Source: Pelargonium x hortorum | Taxonomy: Eukaryota; Streptophyta; Magnoliopsida; Geraniales; Geraniaceae | Reading direction: 5' to 3' | Assembly: GCA_036897525.1 (NCBI GenBank) | Contig: JAYMTJ010000092.1 | Span: 1 to 33,930 of the forward strand | Length of the DNA: 33,930 nt | In this document: positions 1 to 10,563 of the stretch, in pieces | Position numbering within the stretch: position 1 is the stretch's first letter | How the letters are laid out: each line of letters starts with the position of its first letter | Made by a program: the position numbers and the translations under genes | The notes under the pieces: model-generated | What the model was told of the DNA's origin: nothing | Database searches by the model: none | What the model saw: only the letters and a program-made list of their open reading frames with translations

Positions 1-59
1 CTCTAGGGGATTTGTAAAGGTATAAAGAAATATAGACAAACCTCAGGTTAAAAAGAGAC

Positions 60-430
60 CTAAAAGCATAAATTCCTAGCATCCATAAGCAGGAATTGAA
101 TCCATATTCTGTATCAAGTACTTCTCCACAAGAACTCTCAACACAAAGAATCTCTTAACAACTTAGCTTACAAAGCACTCTATTCCTTCTATTCTGTACC
201 GTCACTGTCATCAAGTACTCCTCAAGCGACACATAAGAATACCTTAGAAGCTATAACCGGAATCTCTATCTACAGCAACTGAGACTTTTTGAATAAGGAC
301 TCTTTTACATATTTTACATTTAAACCAAAGACTTCTAAGAAAAGGGTAAGCTTGCGTCTGGCTTACAAGAACCTACTACAACAAGTCACCTTGCCTACTT
401 GACCTTCTTTCACTTGCTAAGGACTAGACT
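60..430. other. C-skewed non-coding block
   Basis: No gene is seen. On the plus strand lines 61-420 contain about 44 G and 89 C, so G is scarce relative to C. The wording is the same as in the other C-rich blocks, with many CTTAC, AACTC and CTACT motifs. A tRNA T-arm-like string near 90-105 (minus strand) has no D-arm at the right distance and was not accepted. The block abuts a G-skewed block of similar length, so strand bias flips near 430-470. Confidence 0.6.
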
Positions 431-469
431 AAGAGCATTGAATTACAGAGACTGTTATCTTAATGTTTC

Positions 470-880
470 GTTTCCTGATTAGAATTATTATCAGAATTAG
501 AACAAAAGTGGATTTAGAGTGGTTTGGTTCTAAAGTTGGCTGTGTTAAAGCATTAAGTAGTCGGAATAGCATTGACGGGTTACTGACTACTAGATTAGTT
601 AGTTAAGAACATGTGGATATTTTATGAATGAGATGAGGTTATCGCTCGGGTGTGGGTCATACTTATATTTCGACAGACAAATAAGAGAATTTGGACTGAC
701 TTTGGGATTGCTATCGACAGGACTTTTATCCGACAGGAGTCTTTCTAGTTGGATAAAAAAAAGGTTAGCTATCATTGAGGGAACTTCCTTAGTTTGGTTT
801 GGTTGGGAGATAGAGAGTTTACTACGGAGTAAAAAGGGACATTCCTCTTCTTCTTTGCGGCTTATCGAAAAGAGGAGTAT
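470..880. other. G-skewed non-coding block
   Basis: Lines 481-840 contain about 95 G and 39 C on the plus strand, the opposite bias to the block on its left. A 90-codon open frame covers most of it (624-896), begins with ATG and has no recognisable domain. The G/T-rich composition lowers stop density in some frames, so I treat it as chance. The reverse complement reads like the C-rich blocks elsewhere in the window, suggesting an inverted member of the same diverged sequence class. Confidence 0.55.
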
Positions 881-2139
881 ACCTGAGAACGATTAGGAGT
901 CAATCTTTCTTACTCTTTCTTACCCTGTAAACATTCTTGGTTACGAGGTGAATCCTTATGCTATTATATAGATAAAACACCTCCCACTCTAAGAGCATCA
1001 AGAAAAAAACCGGCTCTCAAAAAAAATCTAGGACCTGGAAATGCTTTACTTTAGCTTCCTAGCATTTATTTAACTTGAACTAGAATCAGAAAATACACTG
1101 ACTCTTATCAACTTCTTGACTTCCTTTCCTACTTCTTAAATGAGACTTTCTTGCTTATGAGATATTTAGGACTTAGAATTTGACTAGGAAAGAGATAGAA
1201 CAGATAGAACTCACCTACTGGCCTAAAAATAATAGACAGAAAAGTGCTGTATTATAATAAAGACTAATAGGACAAAATAGATATATTAGATCTACTTCTA
1301 TGTATGTTAAATCCTATCCGCTTTTAATTTAATGCGAATTAAAAAAAAAATCCCTGTGTGTTGTTAGAGATTCTGGGAATTGTACGCCTAAATTGAAAAC
1401 CGGGTTTGTAGCGTAGTTAATAAAAAAAAGTAATGAGTCCTTTTCCGGTCCGGAGTGAGTATACTTCCATTTAGTGCATCCACTTGAGATTCCATTTGTT
1501 GGTGTGGGTTGCGAGTTTCCTTGTGGTTTAGCAGGTACTCAAAAGCAGCACTTATTGGGATTCTTTTTTGGACTCCTTGCTTTTTTACTCGAATACTTTA
1601 GTAGGAATACTACAGCTAGATACCTTAATTTCTTTTACAAAGTCTTGTAAACCTATAAACAAACGGGACCTTTATCTTGGAAAATGTTCTCGTTAATAAG
1701 GTCTTTATGTGTCTTTCTCTATTTTTAATACCTGCCATAACGCTAAAGTGATAAATAGAAATTCAAGTACTTTCGGAATAAACAAGTATACTACCACTTC
1801 TATTGATAAGAGTACTTTTATCAGAACTCGTGTGTCTTCCTCTCGCTGCCTAAAAGTAAAAGGGCTCCCCAGTAAAAGTATAAAAGTATATATATAGCTG
1901 GGGTTTGCCAGTATAACTTCTCCAGTACGTAAGTAAAAAAGGTTGGGATTGGTAATTTAGCTCCCTTATAGGACTGGATGGAGGTCCAGAAAAAAGAATA
2001 TAATATTGCTCTCTTCCTGGCTTGCATTTAAGAAGTTCTATTTGTACTAAAGGAGGACTCTCTTCTCTTATACTCTATGTTTTAGGATTGACTCATCTCT
2101 TTGTATTATTCTGTGGAGCTATCCTTCCAGCTCATGGCT
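881..2139. other. gene-free AT-rich stretch
   Basis: Nothing codable is seen. Adenine runs of up to about nine bases and a G/T-rich patch around 1440-1560 are the only visible structure. Short open frames at 1709-1897 (plus) and 1821-2027 (minus) overlap on opposite strands and look like nothing known. Confidence 0.6.
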
Positions 2140-2161
2140 ATTCATTTCTAATTCATTTCTA
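2140..2161. repeat. 11-bp perfect tandem duplication
   Basis: The unit ATTCATTTCTA occurs twice head to tail without mismatch. It is followed at once by the GGGGATTCCC palindrome at 2162-2171. Such short duplications fit replication slippage or microhomology repair. No function is implied. Confidence 0.85.
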
Positions 2162-5100
2162 GGGGATTCCCTTTTTTGTTGTACTTTTATAAGTTTCTTA
2201 ATAAAGAATATTCTGATAAGGACAACCTCTTAAAAGAAAATAATAAGAGTTTCCTAGTGAGTGCGCCACAACAATGGAATACAAATAAGGTAACTTTTTA
2301 ACCAATTGAACTCCAATCCCTTTCGGATCCTGTAACCCCTTAATTTACTAAGACCTTAAACAAACCTTTTAATTAAGCAAAAGTTGGCTCGCGTAAATCT
2401 CAAAATAACAAGTAAATGTAAGTACAATCCAGTTACAAAATATTCATGCAAAATAGAATATCTTAAGCTCTAAGTATACCCTACTTGAGAATAGCTCGTC
2501 GTTTTTAGATTCATTCTATTTTCACTACATTTTAGAGATGTAGGTACTTTTCTTTTCTAATTCCTTACTTTACTTAATTCTGGTAGCGGAATCTCTCTTA
2601 ATTAATAATTAAACAAAAATGGACTCTCAGGAAGCTCAGACTATTACTAGATTATGATTATGCATAAGAAGGTGCAGTCCTTAATTCTGTATATCCTACT
2701 ACCACCTTGTATTGAATAAGCTTCCTCGGATCAAAATGCGTGCCCAATTAGTGGTAGATAAAGCACGAAACCCGTTATCTAAAGACTCCTCCGGCGCATC
2801 CTCTCTAAAATATTATTTATGAATACTAGTACCCATAACCTTTGTTTTAGTGCCCGGATTTAGTCCACGCTTTCTATTTTAATACTATAAAAGATTGATA
2901 TAGTCGTGTAATTTTCTGCTGTGTATACTGGAGACCCGCTGGAATTCTTATAAAGATTTATTAAGAAAGCCTTGCAGTTTACCCTTTAGCTTTAGGGGGA
3001 GCCCCAATTAAGTTTCTTGTCATAGGAATAGCTCCAGCTTTGGGGTAATGGGGGTGGGAACTCCTATGCTATGGATTTAATAGGAATTACACAACATTTA
3101 TATCTAGAAAGGATACAACACGGGTATACCAAGGTCTCTTACTTATAAGCAGAATACTCACACCTAATTAACAACATTCAGAGGTATGATCTTAATAGTT
3201 AATATATTCCCGGCATTAAACGGTACAAAACAGCTTAACACCCGTCAAGGAGTGCCGAATAGAAAGCATATCATTATAAAGGGGCCCCTATTCTAATCAG
3301 AATTCTTTTTGTATAATACCTGTTACTTATTTTAATAATTCTAAAAGGACTTACTTTCTTAACCGGTTTCTCTATTATACCTTTTCCTATTCTCTTTTGT
3401 TATGTTAGGAAGTATAGTAATAGTACTTAGAAGTGGTTACCAGCCTTTCTTCCTTTGCTTTTGGAATCACACAACAGACTTTACACTAGAATAAAAACCA
3501 ATTACATTCCCTTATCTCTTCTCTAGTTATTATCACTTGCCTTATTCTCTATCAAGTGTTCTCTTCAGGCTCAAGTTCACGGAACAACTCTTTATTTGTG
3601 TACTCGAACTATGCTGTCAGTGTAATGAATCAAGCCTTCTTCTTGGAGCCGCTTACTGGAGGTCTTGTTTTCTTCTTATCTATAGTAAGTCGTGTAGTAT
3701 ATGTATTACACCTTATATTATAGAAGTCATTTTGAATTTAGTAATAAGAGTTATATACTAGGTATAGAGAGTCCTAGTTAGTACACCTATACACTATAAC
3801 AGGCAACAACTGGAAAGATTTTCATTGGACTTCATTATACCTGTTTGTAAAAAACCTAAAAAGTTAAGGGTAGTTTACTAGAAAAGGTAGAATGAAACTA
3901 AGTAACTGAGTCAGGAGTACGCCCTTTCCTTTTACTTTTGGAGAAGTAAGGTTCTTGCTGCTAGTTTCTTTTCGTAGCGTAGGTCTATCTGTTCAGTCTT
4001 GTTTTTATTTAAGTCGAATTGGATTCAAAGGGGTCCTTATCCGTTATGAAAGCTCCTGTGTTATATTCGGTTCGAATAGCCCTTTACTTGTCCAATTTTT
4101 GGATATGTTTTAAAAAATAAGAAAGGAATGGGGAGCTGCATACAATATAGATTAATAGCCATTTGGCTTAAGTCTAGAATAAATTAGATACCCTTTGCGG
4201 GATTTATAGTAAGCTCCAAGTAAAGGCTCCAGGATTTTTTTTGTAGGCAATAGGTAATTAAAGACATTTTTCTATGGAAAACTCAATGCTTTAGTACAGA
4301 TTTTTCTTATACCGAGTTTCGAAAAGCAGTTCTTAAGGGCAGTCTTTTCTATTTTATTTTCATGTTAATCTCATCCCGGTGATAATCCAAATGTACCACA
4401 TCTTTTCAAAGAATTACCCCGTCTCTCAGGGAGGCTCTTTATATATAATAAAGACTTTAGTTGGGGTCTATGTAATTACTTGGATTTGTCTAGTCAACTT
4501 GAAAATCTTGAATATACCTGGATAAGTTATTAAAAAGTACTTACTAAAGTAACAAGGAACGAAGCTTCTTGGAAACCATAGGGAACTAATTACTACAAGT
4601 ATCAAGGTATTTGCAAGATAGGGATCCTTTAAAGATTTTCTATCTAAGTGATTCCGATTTCTAAAAACTCTATTGCGAAATGACTTAATGTTTCACAAAA
4701 ATCCACTCAAAGAAGGACTGGTCCGTTATAGGAAACCTTATCCTTCTCCTGTTCTTCCCTAAAATCAAAAACCGGGTCTAGCTACGAATGGGGCTTAATT
4801 TCATTTCGGGATACTCTACTTTGGCTAAAACAAAAGTCCTATTCGTCATATTAAAAAAAGGTTTGCGCTTTTTGGTTCTAAGCTATAAAAAGCGGGCAGG
4901 CACCTAGAGAGTTTGAGCCTACTTTTCCGTAACAGGAACTTCCTTTTTTTACTAAAGGTTTGCTAACTAAGGGGAAAAAGAATTCGATTTGGAACCATCC
5001 GCGTCTCTAGTCTTTTGGGCTAGTTTATTAGGAATCTTGTACTTATGCAGCCTCTGTATCTGGGTTTCTTTATCTTTGATCAATTGCTTTTTTTTGCTGA

Positions 5101-5350
5101 GCGGCCTTAAAAAACGGGGAATTTGTCAAAACAAAAAAAACTTTCTATTAGGATTTCCTTTATTTTATTATAAGGGTACGCGCACTCAAGTCTAGGAGCC
5201 TTGGCTTTACTTAGCACGGAATTAGGAGAATTCACCTTAGTCTTTTTGCTTTGCAGCCAGTTGGATGGGATCTTCTTTAATTATATAGAAATCTTTAGAA
5301 TATTTCCTTATATCCCAAACTGTATACCTTGACTGTGGGCATGCTAATTA
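2162..5350. other. gene-free AT-rich stretch
   Basis: No gene is supported. Visible items are an 8-bp GC palindrome GGGGCCCC at 3281-3288 and a lone T-loop-like string GGTTCGAAT at 4069-4077 (plus) without a D-arm. Two short hydrophobic open frames lie at 3537-3761 (TTG start) and 4989-5195 (TTG start). Both are T-rich by composition, which makes chance translations look membrane-like, and neither matches a family I know. Confidence 0.6.
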
Positions 5351-5353
5351 TCA

Positions 5354-5418
5354 TCAGGACTTGAACCCATGCACATCCGATGGAGTATTTTGCGATCTAC
5401 CATTCTCTAAACCCGTAG
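5354..5418 (-). pseudogene. degenerate tRNA relic
   Basis: Read on the minus strand, this stretch carries a D-arm-like GGTAGATC (5401-5394). After exactly 26 bases comes GGTTCAAGTCCTG, a TΨC arm. That spacing equals the one in standard class I tRNAs such as the plant mitochondrial tRNA-Lys. Twelve bases, CAGGACTTGAAC on the plus strand (5355-5366), equal the T-arm of that tRNA as I recall it. The anticodon arm does not fold convincingly, and the acceptor ends at about 5345 and 5415 do not pair, so it is not a working tRNA. Identity as tRNA-Lys is a guess from the T-arm only. Confidence 0.4.
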
Positions 5419-5836
5419 GAATTCTACGTATTGTAAAGAAGGGGCTGGCTGAATCCCTTAACTTAATAACATTAAAATCCGTTAGGATTTGTCACTAAGA
5501 ATATGCTTTTAATATTGAGCCCTTGCTCTAGGATAGGAAACTGCTGGGGGTTAGCCCTTCTACTACAAGAAAGTCATTTTATACGTTAACGTCAAGCAAC
5601 TTCATTACAAGAAGAAAGAAAAGAATTCAAATTGAATAGGGAAGCAATAAAGAAAGCTATACCCTATACCGACCGGTAGCTTGTTATATAAATTCGTTCT
5701 CGAGTAAACAGCTGCACTATATATTGCTTCATTCCTGTCTTATTGGGAGTTCTCCTATCCTAACCTGTAAAGAAAGTATAAAAAAAAAAGGAAGGGGACG
5801 GGACCCTTAGTTTTAAGACAGCTTTAGACTTACTTT

Positions 5837-5920
5837 TAAATTCCTTTATTTCTGGGTTTAGAGTCAAAGAAGAGCTCCGGTTTCGACCTTATGATAGGAA
5901 TTTCCTGAGGCTCGTAATTA
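5837..5920. repeat. diverged dispersed repeat, copy 1
   Basis: This stretch aligns by eye with 29567-29664 in the same orientation. Shared parts, in order, are an ATTCCT-containing left edge (5840-5845), GTCAARGAAGAGCTC (5862-5876) and the exact 12-mer GGCTCGTAATTA (5909-5920). The gap between the last two parts is 32 bases here and 46 bases in the other copy, so indels have accumulated. No open frame spans it, and no terminal repeats or target duplications are visible. It may be an old duplicated intergenic fragment. Confidence 0.5.
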
Positions 5921-7249
5921 CTCTCGCTACACCCTCTTAGAAAGATTTATACCTTTATTAGCAGGGCCTGAAAAGGAAATCCCCTACTCTTGCCAAAATC
6001 AGCAGAAAACTCGCAACATAAAGACTCCCTTCTTAGATTGAAAATCTGATACTCTTAATTTCGTACAGATCCAAGCTTTTGTAACAACTGACTTCTTCTT
6101 ACCTCCGCTATAAACCCCTGTCATAAGGTCCTTTATCCTGCCATTTTAAGGTTTGTTTTTTCATTTAACTTTTCCTTTAGACTTCTTTTTATTCTTCCGA
6201 ATACCCCCATTTCATTTGCAGTGCAGTAGGTGATACCTATTCTTTATGCTTTGTGTAGAATAGAAAAGCCCTAGTATTTTCATTTTCTCATTGCTTGTTA
6301 TAATAGATTTAGGTGAAAGGTGCTATCAAGAATTTTGTCTTCTATCTAACTCGGTTTTGTATATGCGCTCCACTACACTAGATTAGAATCTCTGAGTTTT
6401 TTTCTGCTGTCATACCTTATTTTATTAACAAATTTTAGGTGCCGGGAACTCTCCTCCCCTTTGATTCAAGGGACCCTCAACAGTTAATTCCTTATTTATT
6501 TCTATTTTCTATCCAGTATCTTAAAATCGATAAAACGAAATTTTTACATAAAGTTAGTTATAGGAGGTGCTGTTAATACTATATAAGTTTAAAGGTTTAC
6601 TAATAATACATAATACAGAAAAAGGGTATTCCGTTCTGAAAGAGCTACCCCAAGTTTGTATTTTCTTTCTTATGTTATTTATAGCACCTTGATACTTTTT
6701 TTTAGTAGTTCTAAAAGGTATAACAAAAGTTCGGATACTTTATGTGTATGTGCTTAACCTTTAGTCTGTAAGGAGATTCCATAACTGGGAAATCTTCTAA
6801 GTTGAATATAAAGATTTCTACGTGAATATTAAATTCTAAAGCCTTTATTGCTCAAATTTGAAAGCTCTCTTGCAACTGGAACCTGGGTCTCTATTTACAG
6901 CAAGAAGAGGTTTTGGTTGCATGCACCGTATCCTTAGAGAATTTAATTAGCAAGGCTTGGGAGTGGGTTTGGTCTATATAAAAGCGAGACTCTATCCAGC
7001 AGCCAGTCACTCCATATTTCTCAATGTGTAGTCAAGGAGACTTTTTTTTGTCTAAAGGTCTATATGATATGTAAGATTTCTTAGGTTTTTTTATACAGGG
7101 AAGGGAATTCTTAGAATTCTGCAGTAGCAGGCTCTCATTAGTTTAAGAATTTGGTGAAGAGAAACCCAATTTAAGTGCGGCTTATATAGGCTTCGTGGAT
7201 AGCTTATCATAATTTTAGAGAAGATTAAGAGAACCATTTCCTGACTTAG
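5921..7249. other. gene-free AT-rich stretch
   Basis: Nothing codable or structured was recognised. A 61-codon minus-strand frame (7091-7276) runs into the tRNA relic at its right end and is therefore almost certainly spurious. Confidence 0.6.
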
Positions 7250-7310
7250 GGATGTAAATTTGGGTTGGTAGAGCATCTATAAATGCTGTTGGTATTTCGT
7301 AGGTTCAAGG
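7250..7310 (+). pseudogene. tRNA-Lys-like pseudogene, 3' part lost
   Basis: The best gene relic in the window. From 7250 the sequence follows a tRNA-Lys(UUU) of the plant mitochondrial/bacterial type. In the first 17 bases 11 agree with the mitochondrial tRNA-Lys I recall. Then GGTTGGTAGAGCAT (7263-7276) is a perfect D-loop and 3' D-stem match, apart from one extra G at its left. After 27 bases (26 in the model) comes AGGTTCAAG, the 5' T-stem and T-loop. The anticodon arm has diverged: AGCAT and ATGCT (7272-7276 and 7283-7287) form a 5-bp stem around a six-base loop instead of a normal seven-base anticodon loop. The 3' T-stem and acceptor strand are absent, replaced by a short tandem repeat. 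It cannot make a functional tRNA. The D-arm could also come from another class I tRNA with the same consensus. Confidence 0.5.
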
Positions 7311-7345
7311 TTTTGAATTCAAGTTTTGAATTCAAGTTTTGATGG
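7306..7345. repeat. 13-bp tandem repeat, three units
   Basis: The unit CAAGTTTTGAATT is present at 7320-7332. A 14-base variant with an extra G precedes it (7306-7319), and a partial copy ending in GATGG follows (7333-7345). The first unit starts inside the T-loop of the tRNA relic, so the expansion begins exactly where the tRNA sequence is lost. Confidence 0.85.
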
Positions 7346-7879
7346 TAGAACAGAACTTTGAAGAAATAAAAAAAAGTAAAAGATAAATCTTGTGGACTTA
7401 TGTCACTGCTCTATGCTTTGTAATCCGAGTTTTCAAAAGTCCTTGAAGAATTGCTTTATTAGATTATAAAAAAATGATAGCCATATAACATAGAATATGA
7501 GCCCCAAAACTTCCTTTTTGAAGTTGAAAGCTTACCCTAGTACCCTTTATTTCAGAGTATTCTTAGCTTTTTCAACAAGGGTTATTTTGAAGTAATACTT
7601 ACTAAGTAAATAAACACTGGACAAAAAGACCCGGTTACCCCTGACAACGCATTTTTTAATCCAAAAAAGTCAACACAACAAACAAGTCGATAATGCAAGA
7701 ATTGTGGCAGCAATATTAAGAAGGTATATCCATTCTTACTTCCCTATAAATTCAGGAATCTCTGTACGTTTTTTCTTTAACTGGAATTTACGGACTTATG
7801 ATGTAGTTTTAATAGTGTCGGGGTAGCTGGAAGCTGCTAGAGTGAAGAGATTTTTGTCTTTTTAGAATAATAAAAGGAA
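7346..7879. other. gene-free AT-rich stretch
   Basis: No gene, repeat or RNA structure was recognised between the tandem repeat and the G-depleted block. Confidence 0.6.
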
Positions 7880-8353
7880 ATGGTACTCAAACTAACAGAA
7901 ACCTGAACTATCTATAAATCATGAACTCAAACTATCATTCTAACTAAACTCCCTAACTTCTCTTCAGAACTCTCTTAACTATAACTCTAGAAAGATTCTT
8001 AACTCTCTACTCTATTTCCAATTCCAAACTATCTGTTCTAACCAAACTTGAACTGATGGACAGAACCTGAATTCTAGGTCGGCCTAACTTCTTAGTGTTA
8101 TAACTAAACTCTCAAAATTGAGTAGATGGTATTAGAGAATGTATAGAAAAAAGGGTCTGATTCTAGTTTCTTTATCTAAGGAATTCTATAATGAATAAGT
8201 TTCCCTTTCAGTTGAATTATTATCTTAAACTAAGAACTCCTATCTACACCTGCAAGGACTGCTAAGATAGATAGATAGAGCAACACCTCCTAAGTCAACT
8301 TGGCTTGGCCTAGATGTAAACTTCCTACTACACTTGGGGACTTCCTTTAGATT

Positions 8354-8375
8354 TTAGACTAGAATTAGTTATCCT
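8354..8375. repeat. 22-nt dispersed repeat, copy 1
   Basis: This 22-base string, starting TTAGACTAGAA and ending AGTTATCCT, recurs at 11461-11482 with a single C/T difference. Both copies lie in C-skewed blocks. A 22-base match with one mismatch is unlikely by chance in 34 kb, so common origin is probable. Confidence 0.65.
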
Positions 8376-8470
8376 TTATTTACCGCCAAGGACAGCTAAG
8401 AATAGAAGCTGCACCTGCTATAGATCGGTCTAAGGAAATAAGAACTTCGTACCTTCTTGTTAGCTACAAC

Positions 8471-8485
8471 TAGAACAAAGAGCTC
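8471..8485. repeat. 15-nt exact repeat, copy 1
   Basis: TAGAACAAAGAGCTC occurs here and exactly at 11813-11827. Together with the 22-nt pair it links the 8.3-8.5 kb region to the 11.4-11.8 kb region in the same order and orientation, with similar spacing (117 bases here, 352 there). Confidence 0.6.
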
Positions 8486-9990
8486 CAAGGGATCGGAATA
8501 GCTTGGCCTAAACAACTGAAGAACTAAGACTGTATTCTGTGACTCCTTTAAAGGAATACATTTTCTGTCTTAGAATCCCAGCTTTCAATTAACCATTAAC
8601 TCCTTAACTTTAGCTACACCGTCAAGATAGAGCTTCCCAACCATGAAAGTTCCTCTAACATAAGCTGTATAACATAACTCAAAGGAATAACTCGAATACT
8701 AATACAAAAGAAATTGGATTCACCTTTACAGAATTTCAATTTAGTGCTACACTTCCTTAGGCTCGGAACAAGTAAACTATCCTTCTTACCATTCCACAGA
8801 AACCGGTTAGAACAAAGCCACAGAATACAAGAATACATTAATTCCTTTGCAGGCTTCCAAGGGCAGCTAAACCGCTAAGAATACCCAAAACCTGGATAAT
8901 CAGTTTCTGTCTTAAAGCTACAACAAAGAGATGCCTTTCCATTAGAAAATCCTGAATACAATATAAAGAATACAATCCCTTTACTTTCCTAAACAACCTA
9001 AACAAATAGAATATCTAAGGAAGACTACAACCTTTACAGGCACCGGCAAACAAGCTTACAAGAACAAAATTCCCAATAACTAGGAATACAATATAACAAC
9101 AACTCCTGCTAAACCTGATAGATTGGATAAGTACTCTCCTAAGGTAAAAGATAAGGAAGAGTCCTTGCAAACAAATAGAATCATCAGTCCTCAGAAAATA
9201 GAATCTGGATTAGAACAATTAACTCCTTTGCCAGCTATCCCAACAGGTACTAAGGAATTCTGCTTCAATTAACCTGCCCACTTACACTTAGAACAATTCT
9301 TTTATTTAAAGCCTCTATTTAGCTTAGCTACACCTGATATATCTACTAGAGATGACTTGCAACAAAGCAAAGAATTATTCTAATACTCCTTCATACAGAA
9401 ACTACTAAACGGGTACTCTATACTTATTTATGGGAATTCCGATCTCCTTTCTTTTCTTTACAAACCCAGAAACTCAAGAACTCAACAACTACCAATTCAT
9501 CCTTACCAAACTTTCTTTAGAACCCTAACTCTAAATTCACTTGTTCTAACCAATCTTATCTTAGCTGTACCAACTTCCCTCTAAACTTCCCTATAAAGAA
9601 AGATCCTGAACCAACTACTCAAGAGGAAACATCCTACTCATGAACTCAAACCTAATACGTCTCTCTTCTCAATCGAACACTAATAAGTCAGTCTTAGCTG
9701 GAATCCCTCATCTTCTATGCCTGTCGAAAGTCAAGCTAAACTAAGAAATCTCTAGCCTGCTGAATTCTCTAACTCTCAGCCTAAAAAATGACTTGTTCTT
9801 ACCAACTGACTCAAGGGAATAACTGAAACTGTTCGAATTCCTCAACTATAATAACCTGTCAGCTCTGCTTATCGTTGTTCTCTCAATTCCCTTAGAATGC
9901 CAGTCGAATGTCAATCCTAGTGTGTATTCCTCTTATAAATGACTAGGACTCAACCAGAATAGCATTATATCTAGCTAGAGTTTAGATCCT

Positions 9991-10511
9991 GTATTTGCAC
10001 CTAGGCCTTTCCTAGAAGCTAGGGGGGCCCGGAATCTTGAATAGGCACTGTAAAATATGTATAAAAGAGAAGGAAAGGGGCCCGAGGTAATACACTACCT
10101 GGGCGTTGCTTCCTTTTAAGAATTAGAGAGCCTTGTTGACATAGGAAATTCTTACTTACTAAGATCTACAGGCTAGTCACTTACAGACTATAAAATAGAG
10201 ACACGTGGCGACGAGCTTACCCTTGCAGTTTTCTATTACCTTGCATACTGGAAAGCACTCACAGCAAAGGGGTCCCCGGAGAAGGGAAAATAGAGCCAGC
10301 CTGTTGTTAATTAGCTGCTGCAGAGACAGTAAAACACTTACAAGAAAAAATAGGTACAAGTAGTAAGCCAAGTTCAGGTTGACATGACATATAGAATTTC
10401 TATAGTATAAGTAAATGAGTAAAGAATTAGCTAATCCAAAAGCAAACAATCTCAAACTCCAGAATAGCTTTCACAACAGGAAAATAATTTCCTTCTAGAA
10501 GATCTCTCTTA
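9991..10511. other. gene-free stretch with GC palindromes
   Basis: No gene is supported; the 92-codon minus frame 10177-10455 is not recognisable. Three short GC palindromes fall within about 250 bases: GGGCCC at 10025-10030, GGGGCCC at 10077-10083 and GGGGTCCCC at 10269-10277. No longer hairpin arms were seen around them. Confidence 0.55.
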
Positions 10512-10563
10512 CTCAGAATCTGTACCCCATTTTGACTTATTGACTTGAGAGTTAGAACTTTTT
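10512..10563. repeat. diverged dispersed repeat, copy 1
   Basis: It aligns with 29324-29382 in the same orientation. CAGAATCTGTACCC is exact in both (10514-10527 and 29327-29340), followed in both by TTTTGACTTAYTG and then a GAG..TAGA..CTTTT stretch. A shorter, weaker relative begins near 14348. No coding potential is seen, and the boundaries are approximate. Confidence 0.55.

Larger units (their letters stand above)
8253..8870. repeat. diverged CAAGGACAGCTAAG motif copies
   Basis: Three related copies lie at 8253-8266, 8387-8400 and 8858-8870, with one or two differences each. A weaker relative (AAGGCTGCTAAG) sits far away at 26489-26500. The exact 9-mer AGCTACACC occurs at 8612-8620 and 9326-9334, and again at 27457-27465; a one-mismatch copy is at 11581. 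These suggest dispersed decayed repeats rather than a regular tandem array. Confidence 0.4.
7880..9990. other. long G-depleted block
   Basis: A roughly 2.1 kb non-coding block with strong plus-strand C over G bias. Lines 7921-8040 contain about 5 G and 33 C; lines 9481-9600 contain about 5 G and 37 C. The middle (near 9001) is milder, about 9 G to 14 C in 60 bases. The text is a patchwork of diverged short words such as AGCTACACC, CAAGGACAGCTAAG and TTCTAACC, recurring at irregular 130-470 bp distances. No open frame of note exists; the 74-codon minus frame 8614-8838 is unremarkable. It may be an old, decayed repeat array. Confidence 0.6.

Noticed and set aside
80-140. tRNA T-arm-like string on the minus strand
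   Set aside because: The base before the TTC is not G, the stem does not pair, and no D-arm lies at the required distance.
624-896. 90-codon ATG open frame on the plus strand
   Set aside because: It lies in a G/T-rich block where stop codons are rarer, and its residues resemble no known protein.
4069-4077. GGTTCGAAT T-loop string
   Set aside because: No D-arm at the right spacing and no pairing T-stem, so probably coincidence.
10177-10455. 92-codon open frame on the minus strand
   Set aside because: Hydrophobic appearance follows from T-rich codons. Chance length and no family resemblance.
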